From Phocoena phocoena (lineage: Eukaryota; Chordata; Mammalia; Artiodactyla; Phocoenidae), in the NCBI RefSeq assembly GCF_963924675.1, contig NC_089224.1, positions 41,149,158 to 41,213,157 on the forward strand: a stretch of DNA of 64,000 nt, in the 5' to 3' direction. The notes beneath the pieces are model-generated. The model ran no database searches. It worked only from the letters and a program-made list of their open reading frames with translations, and was not told the DNA's origin. Within the stretch, counting starts at the first letter, position 1; each line of letters starts with the position of its first letter. Below, piece after piece: positions 48,735 through 59,239 of this stretch. The translations under genes were made by a program, and so were the position numbers.

Positions 48735-48986
48735 CAAAGTGGTGTGATTTTTTTTTGTTTGTTTGTTTTTGTTTGTTTGTTTTTTGCATTATGCGGGCCT
48801 CTCACTGTTGTGGCCTCTCCCGCTGCGGAGCACAGGCTCCGGACACGCAGGCCCAGCGGCATAGCTCACGGGCCCAGCCGCTCCGCGGCATGTGGGATCT
48901 TCCCGGACCGGGGCATGAACCCGTGTCCCCTGCATCGGCAGGCGGACTCTCAACCACTGTGCCACCGGGAAAGCCCAAAGTGGTGT
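48735..48986 (-). mobile_element. CHR-2 SINE with target-site duplication
   Basis: The duplication 'caaagtggtgt' is perfect at 48735-48745 and 48976-48986. The tail consists of T and G ('tttgtttgtttg', i.e. CAAA units on the sense strand). The body is shortened compared with other CHR-2 copies by a small deletion near 48860, and the B box has an extra change (GGTTCATGCC). Confidence 0.95.
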
Positions 48987-49108
48987 TTTTAATGAAATTA
49001 TACAACTCATAGTCTTACAATATATATCTCTTACTAATCATAAAGTAATAATAATAAAAATTTCTTATAGAAAGTTTGGGAATCATTGATCTATAATACT
49101 GTCCATCC

Positions 49109-49693
49109 TTGTCAGGACAAGGTGAATCCAATTTACATGTAAAATTTTGCTCTGTGAAAATCCATACTCTCATCAAACAGAATCTCCAATTTCCCTTCCA
49201 CTTAGGGACATTTTTGGCTCATCTGAGGAAGCCACCTATGTTGACAACCTCTTTGACTCAGATCATTTCAGACTATGTCACACACTCCACGTGCCTTTAC
49301 CTCCCTTCCTTGGAAATGAGGAGTACATTGGTTTCTTTCAGCAGCAGAGCTTATGCTTGGGCAGAATGTGTCATTGCTGGTTTTCCATTCTTGATATTCT
49401 CTGAGGGGGATGTAGGGGGGAAAAGAACATACCAGGGATTTCTTTTAAATAAAAGTGTCATAAAATCTATTGTGACAGATTTTAAACAAGTCCCTGTAAA
49501 TGGGCAAAATGAAACGACAGCACTGGGAGACTGGACAGAAACACATCAGCCCCCCAAATTTCTTTATTTCTCTTGCTTTTTGTCTCCTGCTGAGTTGAAA
49601 CGTTCCTTCCACGGAGTCTATGATGCTTGTGGAGTGGAAGGTCTCTGGCACTCCAAAGCAAAAACCCTCCAACAGCCTCCAGTTCCTAAATAA
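49109..49693 (+). other. 194-residue open frame, unsupported
   Basis: The longest frame outside known mobile elements. The product has no recognisable domain, no convincing signal peptide or membrane segment, and a second overlapping frame is also open (49147-49404). No promoter or splice context supports it. In 64 kb at this base composition a frame of this length can arise by chance. I record it only because it is an outlier. Confidence 0.12.
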
Positions 49694-50227
49694 GAGGCAA
49701 TTACAGCCCCTCTTTCCTGGGAGGTGTCAGTCATAAAGGCAAAGGAGCCTTTGGAGATGGGTTGGAGTGTGTCAGTCATTCAAAGAGTAAACTCTGGCAT
49801 TGAACAAATGGTGCGTTCCTGAATGCAGTGCCAGCAGGCAGCTTCTGGCTACAAACTCTTTTGCAGGGATAAAAGCCTTCCTAGTGGAGTTCGAGCAGTT
49901 CTAAATATTTCATGCCTGTGTTCGAACAAAAAGTTGCCATGGGAAGGCTGGCTTGAAGATACATTATCAGCTTGGTATTTTCTAAGTTAGTTTCTCATTA
50001 GCTCGTCCTTCTCTGCCCCATTCCCACCCAAGTCAGAAACTCCGATTGCAAGCATTCTTTAGAAATTACAATTCCTATCTTGGGTATCTTCTCTACTGAA
50101 ACCTGTCACCTCTGCCTTGTGGGTCCTGCTAAAGATGTCACACGTGCTGATAGGAAAGGAAGCAGAAGCGGTTGTATCTTGTGATGTGTTTAGAAGTATT
50201 TGCGGTAATCAAGTTGTATTAGTGATC
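49694..50227. other. Low-copy interval
   Basis: No gene or repeat recognised. Positions 49700-49990 are moderately GC-rich and free of simple repeats. Confidence 0.4.
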
Positions 50228-50460
50228 TATTGTGTAATGACCCCAAAACTGGGTAGCTTAAAAAAATATTTATTATCTCTCTCGCTTCCTGAGGGTTGGG
50301 ATTTCAGATAGCGCTCCATGGGGATATCTCTGTTCCACAGTGTTCTAGCCTCAGATGGAATATTTGAAGACTGGGGCTGAAATCACCTGAAAGCCCATTT
50401 GATCACATGTCCAGTAGCTGATGTTGGCTTTTGGCTGAGAGGCTAGGTAGGCTGAACATG
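50228..50460 (+). repeat. Old interspersed repeat, family not assigned
   Basis: 'ttagtgatctattgtgtaat', 'ccccaaaactgggtagctt', 'atttattatctctct' followed by a 'gggctgaaatcacctgaaa' block is the layout of a common ancient mammalian repeat. I cannot name it with confidence. Confidence 0.6.
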
Positions 50461-50489
50461 TGAAGTTGGTAAGTCAAGAACTCTTCACC

Positions 50490-50608
50490 TCCACATTATG
50501 AATAAAGATGCTGAGGCTCAGAGAAGTATAGATACCTTTAAATCACCCAGGTATTTAATGGTGGATTTGGGACTAGAACACAGCTTCTCTAACTCCTACA
50601 CCATTTTT
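50490..50608 (+). repeat. MIR SINE fragment
   Basis: 'gatgctgaggctcagagaa', 'aaatcacccaggtatttaa' and 'gactagaacacagcttctc' match the sense MIR 3' half. Confidence 0.78.
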
Positions 50609-50654
50609 CTTTTCATCAGAATTTATAACATCTGCAAGTTGTAACATCCTCAAC

Positions 50655-50880
50655 AAATTAACACTTACTGAGTACTTTCCATAATGGAGGCACCGCGGTA
50701 GACATCGAGCTTATATGCTGCTGAATATGACACATTTTCTCCCGTGGAGAACTCATGGTCAAATGGAGAAGGTGAACACATAAACTCAGTTATTCAAAAG
50801 AGGCACAAGTGTAGAGATGAGAGTAGGCAAAGATGCTGTTTGAACATAGAGAGCTACTTTGTTCATTTTGGGACTCAGTA
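50655..50880 (-). repeat. L2 LINE fragment, antisense
   Basis: 'cttactgagtactttcca' and 'gtggagaactcatggtcaa' resemble the reversed L2 terminus. Degenerate. Confidence 0.5.
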
Positions 50881-51039
50881 GTGACTTTCGGAGGGGGAAT
50901 AAAATATTTGAGCTTAAATTTTCATTGCTCAGCTCACTCAACTAAATAGCAGTCTGAAAAAGGGCACACTGGGTGCTTAAATTTCAATATACCGTACATA
51001 TTTTTAAATAATATGTCTTACTTGTTATATGATAAGGCA

Positions 51040-51388
51040 ATTCCCTTTTCCTTTTGTCCTTCAATAAATTTGTACTTTCAGATATCTCGATTGTATGTCT
51101 TACTTTTTCTTGCTATTCGGAATAACATCTTTAAATATTGTACTTTGTACTTGGTTGTTGCTGGTATATAAATTTCCAGTGTTTTACTTGTATGGATCCT
51201 GTTGACTTCTTCTACCTATCTGAGTAGGATGCTTAGATTATTAATTTTCCACTTTCCTTCCTTCCTAATGTATGCATTTAATGCTATGTAGCTCCCTTTT
51301 ATTATAACTTTATCTACTTTCTGCAAGAGAGATATTTAGTGATTTTGATCAGTTCTGTATATTATAATTTTCATTATAAACTCTTCCT
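51040..51388 (-). mobile_element. Old L1 fragment, antisense
   Basis: Weak but ordered similarity to reversed L1 ORF2 ('gtatataaatttccagtgt', 'aatgtatgcatttaatgct'). It forms the left flank of the young L1 insertion. Confidence 0.5.
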
Positions 51389-51415
51389 GAAACCAGTGTA
51401 TTTTTTTTTTTTTTT

Positions 51416-51442
51416 GTGGACTAGGCTCTTTTGTAGAATCAT
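51416..51442 (-). other. Candidate 3'-transduced segment
   Basis: A 27-base stretch without L1 similarity lies between two A-rich tails (as read on the element's strand): 51401-51415, and about 51443-51478. That is the signature of an L1 transcript that read through its own polyadenylation signal into source-locus DNA. Confidence 0.45.
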
Positions 51443-51829
51443 TATTTATTTATTTATATTATTATTTTTTTTTTAATATTAGTGTTTTTTTAACATCTTT
51501 GTTGGAGCATAATTACTTTACAGTTGTGTGTTAGTTTCTGCTGTATAACAGAGTGAATCAGCTACACATATACATATATCCCCATATCTCTTCCCTCTTG
51601 CGTCTCCCTCCCAGCCTCCCTATGCCACTTCTCTAGATGGTCACAAAGCACCAAGCTGATCTTGTGCTATGTGGCTGGTTCCCACTAGCTATCTATTTTA
51701 CATTTGGTAGTGTATATATGTCCATGCCACTCTCTCACTTCATCCCAGCTTACCCTTCCCCTCCACTGTGTCCTCAAGTCCATTCTCTATGTCTGCATCT
51801 TTATTCCTGTCCTGCCCCTAGGTTCTTCA

Positions 51830-53509
51830 GAACTGTTTTTTTTTTTTTCTTTTTTTTAGATTCCATATATATGTGTTAGCATATGGTATTTGTTTTTCTC
51901 TTTCTGACTTATTTCACTCTGTATGACAGACTCTAGGTCCATCCACCTCACTACAAATAACTCAATTTCGTTTCTTTTTATGGCTGAGTAATATTCCATT
52001 GTATATATGTGCCACATCTTCTTTATCCATTCATCCGATGATGGACACTTAGGTTGCTTCCATGTCCTGGCTATTGTAAATACAGCTGCAGTGAATATTG
52101 TGGTACATGACTCTTTTTGAATTATGGTTTCCTCAGGGTATATGCCTGGTAGTGGGATTGCTAATATGGTAGTTCTATTTTTAGTTCTTTAAGGAAACTC
52201 CATACTATTTTTAGTTTTTTTTTGTTTTGTTTTGCGGTACACGGGCCTCTCACTGTTGTGGCCTCTCCCGTTGCAGAGCACAGGCTGCGGGCTCGCAGGC
52301 TCAGTGGCCATGGCTCACGGGCCTAGCTGCTCTGTGGCATGTGGGATCTTCCTGGACCAGGGCACGAACCCGTGTCCCCTGCATCGGCAGGCGGACTCTC
52401 AACCACTGCGCCACCAGGGAAGCCCTATATTTAGTTTTTTAAGGAGAACCTCTAGTTCTCCATAGTGGCTGTATCAATTTACATTCCCACTAACAGTGCA
52501 AGAGGGTTCCCTTTTCTCCACACCCTCTCCAGCATTTATTGTTTGTAGATTTTTTGATGATGGCCCTTCTGACTGGTGAGGTGATACCTCATAGTAGTTT
52601 TGATTTGCATTTCTCTAATGATTAGTGATGTTGAGCATCCTTTCACGTGTTTGTTGGCAATCTGTATATCTTCTTTGGAGAAATGTCTGTTTATATCTTC
52701 TGCTTATTTTTGGATTGGGTTGTTTGCTTTTTTGATATTGAGCTGCATGAGCTGCTTGTAAATTTTGGAGGTTAATCCTTTGTCATTTGCTTCAGTTGCA
52801 AATATTTTCTCCCATTCTGAGGGTTGTCTTTTCATCTTGTTTATGGTTTCCTTTGCTGTGCAAAAGCTTTTAAATTTCATTAGGTCCCATTTGTTTATTT
52901 TTGTTTTTATTTCCATTTCTCTAGGAGGTGGGTCACAAAGTATCTTGCTGTGATTTATGTCAAGGATTGCTCTGCTTATGTTTTCCTCTAAGAGTTTTAT
53001 AGTATTGGGCCTTATATTTAGGTCTTTAATCCATTTTGAATTTATTTTTGTGTATGGTGTTAGGGAGTGTTCTAATTTCATTCTTTTGCATGTAGCTGTC
53101 CAGTTTTCCCAGCACCACTTATTGAAGAGGCTGTCTTTTCTCCATTGTATATTCTTGCCTCCTTTATGAAAGATAAGGTGACCATATGTGCATGGGTTTA
53201 CCTCTGGGCTTTCTATCCTGTTCCATTGATCTATATTTCTGTTTTTGTGCCAGTACCATACTGTCTTGATTACTGTAGCTTTTTAGTACAGTCTGAAGTC
53301 AGGGATCCTGATAGCTCCAGCTCCGTTTTTCTCTTTCAAGATTGCTTTGGCTATTCAGGGTCTTTTGTGTTCCATACAAACTGTAAAATTTTTGCTCTAG
53401 GTCTGTGAAAAATGCCATTGGTAGTTTGATAGGGATTGCATTGAATCTGTAGATTGCTTTGGGTAGTAGAGTCATTTTCACAATGTTGATTCTTCCAATC
53501 CAAGAACAT
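51830..53509 (-). pseudogene. L1 ORF2 C-terminal remnant
   Basis: The remnant encodes the C-terminal part of ORF2p, downstream of the reverse-transcriptase catalytic residues, which are missing because of the 5' truncation. The longest readable piece (52704-53081) contains the motif [17 protein letters not shown] and the following conserved C-terminal region. It is interrupted by a CHR-2 and by frame breaks. The end at 51830 is an estimate. Confidence 0.85.
52205..52440 (-). mobile_element. CHR-2 SINE inside the young L1
   Basis: The flanking duplication is 'ctatttttagtttttt' at 52205-52220 and the same with one mismatch at 52425-52440. The tail contains G-interrupted T, and the body is of CHR-2 type with several private changes (for example 'ctctgtggcatgtgggat'). 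The B box reads GGTTCGTGCC. It postdates the L1. Confidence 0.94.
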
Positions 53510-53752
53510 GAAACCAGTGTATTTTTTTTTTTTTTTTTTTTTTGCGGTACGCGGGCCTCTCACTGTTGTGGCCTCTCCCGTTGCGGAGCACAGGCTCTGG
53601 ACGCGCAGGCTCAGCGGCCATGGCTCACGGGCCCAGCTGCTCCGCAGTATGTGGGATCTTCCCGCACCGGGGCACGAACCCACGTCCCCTACATCGGCAG
53701 TCGGACTCTCAACCACTGCGCCACCAGGGAAGCCCGAAACCAGTGTATTTTT
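53510..53752 (-). mobile_element. CHR-2 SINE at the L1's own target site
   Basis: The 17-base duplication 'gaaaccagtgtattttt' is at 53510-53526 and 53736-53752. It consists of a T22 tail (53522-53543), a CpG-rich CHR-2 body, and the head 'gcgccaccagggaagccc'. The left duplication is also the right-hand duplication of the young L1, so the same target was used twice. The right copy is followed by 'aag', making TTTTT/AA. Confidence 0.95.
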
Positions 53753-53825
53753 AAGAACAGTTTCTTTTAACAGATGTTCAATAAATCTTAAATATATATT
53801 TACATACACACACACTGTTTTACTA

Positions 53826-53862
53826 TTCGTCCTGTTTATCTGGAGAACCCTGATTAATACAC
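53826..53862 (+). repeat. Short end of an old repeat
   Basis: 'tatctggagaaccctgatt' followed by 'aatac' is the terminal motif of a widespread old mammalian repeat. Its reverse counterpart appears at 57240-57290 ('ctagagaaacagaaccaat'). Confidence 0.5.
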
Positions 53863-53929
53863 TTGGCGATAATGTTTTATCTTTTTCTATAGCGCTGGAT
53901 CCAAATTCCTAATATTTTGGTGACAGTTA

Positions 53930-55190
53930 TTATGTTTGTACTCTTGTGGGTTAGTGGTCTGTACATTTCTGTTCTTTTAATATTTTTGTTAGGTTTTGGT
54001 ATCGAGGTTATACTGGTCTCATAAAATGAATTGGGAAATTTTTCTTCCTTTAGTATTGCCTGCGAATTTTTTTATAAGACTAGTAATTCTTAAAATACTT
54101 GATAGCACTCACCAGTAAAGCCACCTGGACATGGAGACTCTCTTGTGAGTGGTTTCTTACCAAGTCTTTGTTTTTTAAAAGCAAATATAGTGACTGTTAG
54201 ATTTTTTATTTATTCTTGTGTCAGTTTTGGTTAATTTTTCAAGGACATATTTCCATTTTATCTAAATTCTTCCATACAGGTGTCATAAAGTTGGTCATAT
54301 TATCCTCTTATTTTCCTTTTAGTGACTGTAGGGTCAGTGCTAATTTATTCTTCATATTGATAATTTGTGTTTTCTCCACCTTCCCCTTGATTATTCTTTC
54401 TTAGGGTTTATCAGATTTATTAATCATTTTCAGAGGACCAACTTGTATGATCCTGTTATATCTTTATTACCCCCTCTTTCTTTTTTTCTTTGTGTCATCA
54501 TTGCACTTCTTTCTCTGCTTGAGATATAAATTTAGATAATTAATCTTCAACTTTTCTCATTTCTAATATAAGCATTTAAAGGCATAAACTTTCCTCTAAT
54601 AGCTCTAGCTGTATTCCCCAAGTTTTGATACATTGTGTTTTCATTATGATTCAGATTGAAATATTTTCTAATTTCCTTTATACATTCTTCTTTCACCTAT
54701 GGGTATTGCTTAATTTCTAAAAACTTGGGGATTTTTAGGCATTTTATTGTTTTTGGCTTATAATCGAATTAGTGTGATTGGACAGTATATTCTGGATGAT
54801 TTTAATTCTTTGGAAATTTTGGGGTGATTTGTTCTATGGCTACAAATATGGTCTCAGTGAACATTCTTGTTTGCTTGAAAACAGTATATATTCTTCAGTT
54901 TCTTGGATGTAATGTTTTATAATTCTCAGTTACATCCGATTGGTTAAACATGTTTAAATACTTTATATTATTCTGATTTTTGTCTGTTTGTTTTTTCAGT
55001 TACTGAAAGAACTCACTGAGAGAAGAGTGTTAAAATCTCTAACTATGATTATGAGTCTCTCTGTTTCTCCCTTCCATTCTCTCAATTTTCCTGGTCTTAA
55101 GTTCCTGTTAGTGTTTTGTCACTCCATAATATGGGCTGCTATGTTTCTTGCCTCTGAAATGAATTTCAATCCTACAACCACCCCATAGCT
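53930..55190 (-). mobile_element. Old L1M ORF2 fragment, antisense
   Basis: Reversed ORF2 landmarks: 'ggttttggtatcgaggtta', 'gtctcataaaatgaattgg', 'taaagccacctggacatgg', 'ggcataaactttcctctaa', 'gttttgatacattgtgttt'. Divergence is high and there is no long open frame. Confidence 0.82.
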
Positions 55191-55924
55191 AAACACCACA
55201 TAATCTGTTTCGTTATAAAATTACTACATGTCAATGTGCTGATTTCTCTGTTAGCCTAAGTAGGCGAAACGTTTAAAGAGTCCAAAAATTGCAGTGATTT
55301 AAGGTTTACTTCATGCTCATATCATGGTCCAATGTGTGTTGCCAAGAAAAGGACTCTTGTTCACACAATCACTCCGGATACCAAATCCTTCTTTGAGTGG
55401 CTACACACTTCCTTATGACCCCAGAGTCACCACTGGCTTCCTTGAATCTGAATAACAGATGAGAGAAAAGTGTGAGTAGTATTGTTTACAAGGTGTCTGG
55501 GGACTGGGCCTGGAAAGGAGGTATTTCCCTTTTGCCTGTATTCCATTGTCTGGAACGTAGTTTTCCAGCCATTCCTACTAAAGGAGAAAGCTGAGAAATG
55601 TAGACTGGCTGTGTGAACAGCAGAAGGGAATGCATGTTGGTGCTGTGTAGCGTTCTGTCTAAAACATACTCCATTTCCATCAAGATCAGCTCAATACTGT
55701 GCTTAAGTTATATAACGTTTCATTTCATTCTAAGCACTGAAGCAAAAATAAAGTTTAGTGTAGTGGGTTGCATGTAATATATTGAATTCCTGCTCACATA
55801 AAATGCCAGTCTTCCATTACCTGGGCTGAAATTAATTATTCTGGCTTCTGTCATTTTATGGCTTTTGCTTTGAAACTTGGTTAAAATATTTACCACAGTC
55901 CTTCTCGCATTAAAGGCAGTTGTA
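55191..55924. other. Low-copy interval with an old repeat trace
   Basis: Positions 55290-55450 ('ggtttacttcatgctcata', 'cacacaatcactccggata') resemble a worn mammalian repeat of unassigned family. The remainder is unrecognised. No coding region. Confidence 0.4.
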
Positions 55925-56068
55925 GATTCATTTTTCTTTTTCCCTCTAGTTGGTGAGCCCCTTGAGGTAAAGAAACTCTGAATTATTAATCTTCGTATCC
56001 CTCGTGTGCCTAGCACAGGGTTTCAGCATTTGGTTCATGAGCAATCAGTGGATGTTGGTTGAATTGAG
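55925..56068 (+). repeat. L2 LINE 3' end, sense
   Basis: 'ttggtgagccccttgaggt', 'gtatccctcgtgtgcctag', 'cacagggtttcagcattt' and a terminal 'ggatgttggttgaattga' follow the L2 terminus. Confidence 0.75.
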
Positions 56069-56099
56069 GGAGGCCTACAATTCAAGGAGCTATCAAGCA

Positions 56100-56235
56100 A
56101 TTTTTAGACTTTCCATTTTTACCATTTCATTGTTCCAGAAACTGAGGATCAGAGAAATGACATGCCATACCCATGCTTATATAGCTAGTTAAATGTTCAA
56201 ACTGGAACTAAAACCCTGGTGTTCTGATTGGTGTT
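56100..56235 (+). repeat. MIR SINE fragment
   Basis: 'agaaactgaggatcagaga', 'cttatatagctagttaaat' and 'aaaccctggtgttctgatt' match sense MIR. It lies just 3' of an L2 end. Confidence 0.75.
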
Positions 56236-56704
56236 TGGAGTTGTTTTTAACTAACCAGTTTGACCATGATTATTGCTTCTCAGTTGAGGTACAACAATAA
56301 AAATGACATGTTTAAAAAATTAAAGGTTTGCTTGAAAATACCTCTGTTCAGAGCTATTACAGCATTTTCGGGATAATGTTCATTAATATCACTTGTGTGT
56401 CTCCAAAGTATGTTTCCCTACAGCCTTTTGAAGACTGTTTTTATTTTGGCTCACTGGCAAATCAGAATGATATATGTCAAAAAGGAGCAGCATGATATCA
56501 TCTTGGAAACGAAGCATAAATTGTGTCCATCAGACATAAACCAATGCTTAATTTTTATACTTGAACAAAACATATTATCATGAATCATTAAAATAATTTC
56601 CTTATCTGGTTATCAGAGTTAGAACTGAATCTCATGTTCTTTTTAAGACAACGTACAATGGAAAGAAATTGTTGAAATAATTTAGCCACTTCACTCTCAT
56701 TTGA
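56236..56704. other. Low-copy interval
   Basis: AT-rich sequence without recognisable gene or repeat. Confidence 0.4.
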
Positions 56705-57232
56705 TGTGATAGTTGATTTTATGTGTCAACTTGACTGGGCCACAAGGTGCCCAGACATTTGATCAAATATTATTCTGGGTTCTGTCTGCTGTGAGGGTGT
56801 TTCTGGGTGACATTAACATGTGAACCAGTAGACCTAGTGAAGCAAATTGCCCTTTCAAATGTGGGTAGGCTGCATCAAATCAGTTGAAGGCCTGGAAAGA
56901 AAGAAGAAAAAGGTTGACCCTCCTGTGAGGAAAAGGGAATTCCTCCTGCCTGACTGTCTTCAAAGTGAGACATCACTTTTTTCCCATTTTGGATTGGAAG
57001 TGAAGCATTGGCTCTTCCTGGGTCTTAAGCCTACTGACCTTTGGACTAGCTCTGTACCTTTGGCCCTCCTATTTCTCAGGCCGTTGGACTTGGACTACAC
57101 TGACACTGTCAGCTCTCCTGGGTCTCCAGAATGCCTTGCTAACTGCAGATCATGGGACTTGTCAGCCTCCGTAGTCACGTGAACCAATTCCTTATAATAA
57201 ACAAACAAACAAATAAATAAATAATGTATTTT
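56705..57232 (+). repeat. Old interspersed repeat ending in an A-rich tail
   Basis: A well-preserved ancient repeat: 'tatgtgtcaacttgactgg', 'atcagttgaaggcctggaa', 'ttcctcctgcctgactgtc', 'cttcctgggtcttaagcc' and 'ccaattccttataataaac', then an (AAAC)/(AAAT) run at 57199-57225. I do not name the family. The 111-residue open frame inside it is a by-product of the repeat. Confidence 0.75.
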
Positions 57233-57941
57233 CCTCTATTCTTCCGCATTCTCTAGAGAAACAGAACCAATAGGATATGTGTGCATGTATGTGTACACTT
57301 GACAATTACAGCTTTGAACAGTGTGTTCGATAACATTTCTATCCAGCACACAGTGCTACAAGAGGAACAACAAATCTAGGTTTGCCCAGATGACGAAGAG
57401 TTAATTGAACCTCTTCAGATAAATACATGAGAAAAAAATGATGATTGGGGTGCTTCCAAAAATAGCAAAGCTTACGTTTAAAATTCTAAATAAAAATATA
57501 ATTACTGAGTAATTCCTTTTGATTAGCACCCCTGTTCTCATGATGAGCTAGGAGTCTGTAATAATGTTAGAAGAATGACACTTAGTCAAAAGTTCAAGTG
57601 ATATGCCACAGTATAAGCAGTACAATGCGGATCTCTTCAATTAAGTATGTTTAACAGCAGGTGGGAGGCTACTTTTCTCCACAGAAATAGAATGAAGGCC
57701 TTTTCTGATGATAAAACTGATTTTTTTGTTAGCAGTCTATCTAAAACAAAAACGCTGCCTTGAAGGCCCAATGCCCAGTATTTTATTCTTCCGTGTATCA
57801 TCTTGCGGAAGGTATTGACAAGTAACCCCTGTCCAACAAGAATACTGGATTGTTCTTGCATATTATGGCAAGGAGTTATGCTATTACTCATGAGCATCAA
57901 ATACCCTCCCGCTATTGAGAGGAAATGACCTGGGTTGTTGA
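57233..57941. other. Low-copy interval with short repeat end
   Basis: 57240-57290 carries the reversed terminal motif of the repeat end seen at 53826. The rest is unrecognised, without coding features. The antisense frame at 57637-57900 has no recognisable similarity. Confidence 0.4.
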
Positions 57942-57967
57942 GTGTGTGTGTGTGTGTGTGTGTGTGT
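57942..57967. repeat. (TG)n microsatellite
   Basis: About 13 uninterrupted TG units. Confidence 0.96.
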
Positions 57968-58483
57968 TTCTTTCCAACTTCCAGTAACTGTGACTTGGGT
58001 TAACACCGACATTTTCATTTTAGCATAGATAGACCTGGCCTTCAAGGAGAGTCTATTGATTTAGTACACTGAGGGTATAGCTGGAATTTTCTTCAAAGGC
58101 TTGTTCAGCCCCAGGTTTATTGTATCATGTTATAGGCAGAACGAGGGTGCTGTTTGAAGGTCAAGGCTCATCTGATTTTGGTACATCTTTACCTCTGACA
58201 GATAACAGAATCTTAATACAAGAGAGCTTTTTCTTTTTTTCTCCTTTGCTTGGAAAGATGTGCCTTAGAAAATTTCCTGCTGCAAAATGTGTACCTCCCA
58301 AGTTATTCACTACCTTCTGAGACCCAAATTCTGTCGACTCTTCTGAGCTCTCCTGAGACTCAAACACAGTGTTATTTTTCTTATTTCCTCTTGAAAACCT
58401 CAAACAATGCGTGTGTAATTATTTATAAATGGCTTGTTACACGTTTGAACAAATAACTATGAACCTAGAAGTAAAAATGAAAT
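57968..58483. other. Low-copy interval
   Basis: No gene or repeat recognised. Overlapping frames at 58120-58456 on both strands have no recognisable similarity. Confidence 0.4.
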
Positions 58484-58600
58484 ATTCAATCCAACAAACC
58501 CTCATTGATCAGCTGCTTTATGGCAGGAAACATCTTTGGCCCTGGAAATACCAAGTTGAATAAGACTCATTTCTTGATTTCAAAAAGATGACAGTGTTTT
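58484..58600 (-). repeat. L2 LINE 3' fragment, antisense
   Basis: 'caatccaacaaaccctcat', 'ggcaggaaacatctttggc', 'cctggaaataccaagttga' match the reversed L2 terminus. Confidence 0.62.
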
Positions 58601-58693
58601 GGTGGAATATCTGTTGATTACTGCTTTACATAATGGTGGTGTAATTTGGTTAGAAAATCTCTCTCACAGATAAGAATTATAAAATCCATAATA

Positions 58694-58746
58694 ATGCATG
58701 TCTATGTCTATATCTATCTAATTATCTATCTGTCTGTCTATCTAAT
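58694..58746. repeat. (TCTA)n-type microsatellite, imperfect
   Basis: Interrupted TCTA/TCTG units ('tctatctaattatctatc'). Imperfect and probably old. Confidence 0.88.
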
Positions 58747-59239
58747 CTACCAAACAGCTTGAAGACAGCAGATAATGACCAAAAGCAGGTAAAAATTGCA
58801 GGGGTTGTTACCCTTGAAAGATGAAGTGTAACAGGTGAGATTTGCTGTTTTGAAGCTCTTTGCTTGAGTGCATACCCAAGTCTACCCAAGGCTCTGAAAG
58901 CAGAAAGCCGCTGTCTTACTGGCTTGAGGCATCAGAGAACAGTTTGGGACTAGAAAAATAGCCACAAGATTAGGGAGAAATCCTGGAAGGAAGTGGTTCA
59001 GTCCTAAAACCTACATATAAAATTCACTCAAATCCTTAGCCGGGTGCTAAACCGGCCAAACTGGCTGTCATGCTTGGGGAAAATCCTATGGGGCCCAGCA
59101 GAAAAGCAGTATCTAATTTGGAAGTTGAAAGAACCACGCAGAAGTATCAGACAAATGGTCTCTGCAAGGGGAGAAATTTGGAGTTTGAATCCAGCCAAGT
59201 TATCTGGTTTTAGAAGAAAAAAGTCTCTCATCGCAGTAA

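Larger units (their letters stand above)
51389..53521 (-). mobile_element. Young 5'-truncated L1 with target-site duplication
   Basis: The target-site copies starting 'gaaaccagtgta' lie at 51389-51400 and 53510-53521, each followed by T. Between them, from left: a T15 tail, a 27-base non-L1 stretch (51416-51442), an AT-rich second tail, the 3' UTR starting near 51485, and ORF2 C-terminal sequence truncated at 53509. A CHR-2 interrupts it at 52205-52440. Open ORF2 pieces remain at 52704-53081 and 53299-53481, but the element is far too short to be active. Confidence 0.93.

Noticed and set aside
56847..57182. 111-residue sense frame
   Set aside because: It lies wholly inside an ancient interspersed repeat with a recognisable terminal A-rich tail.
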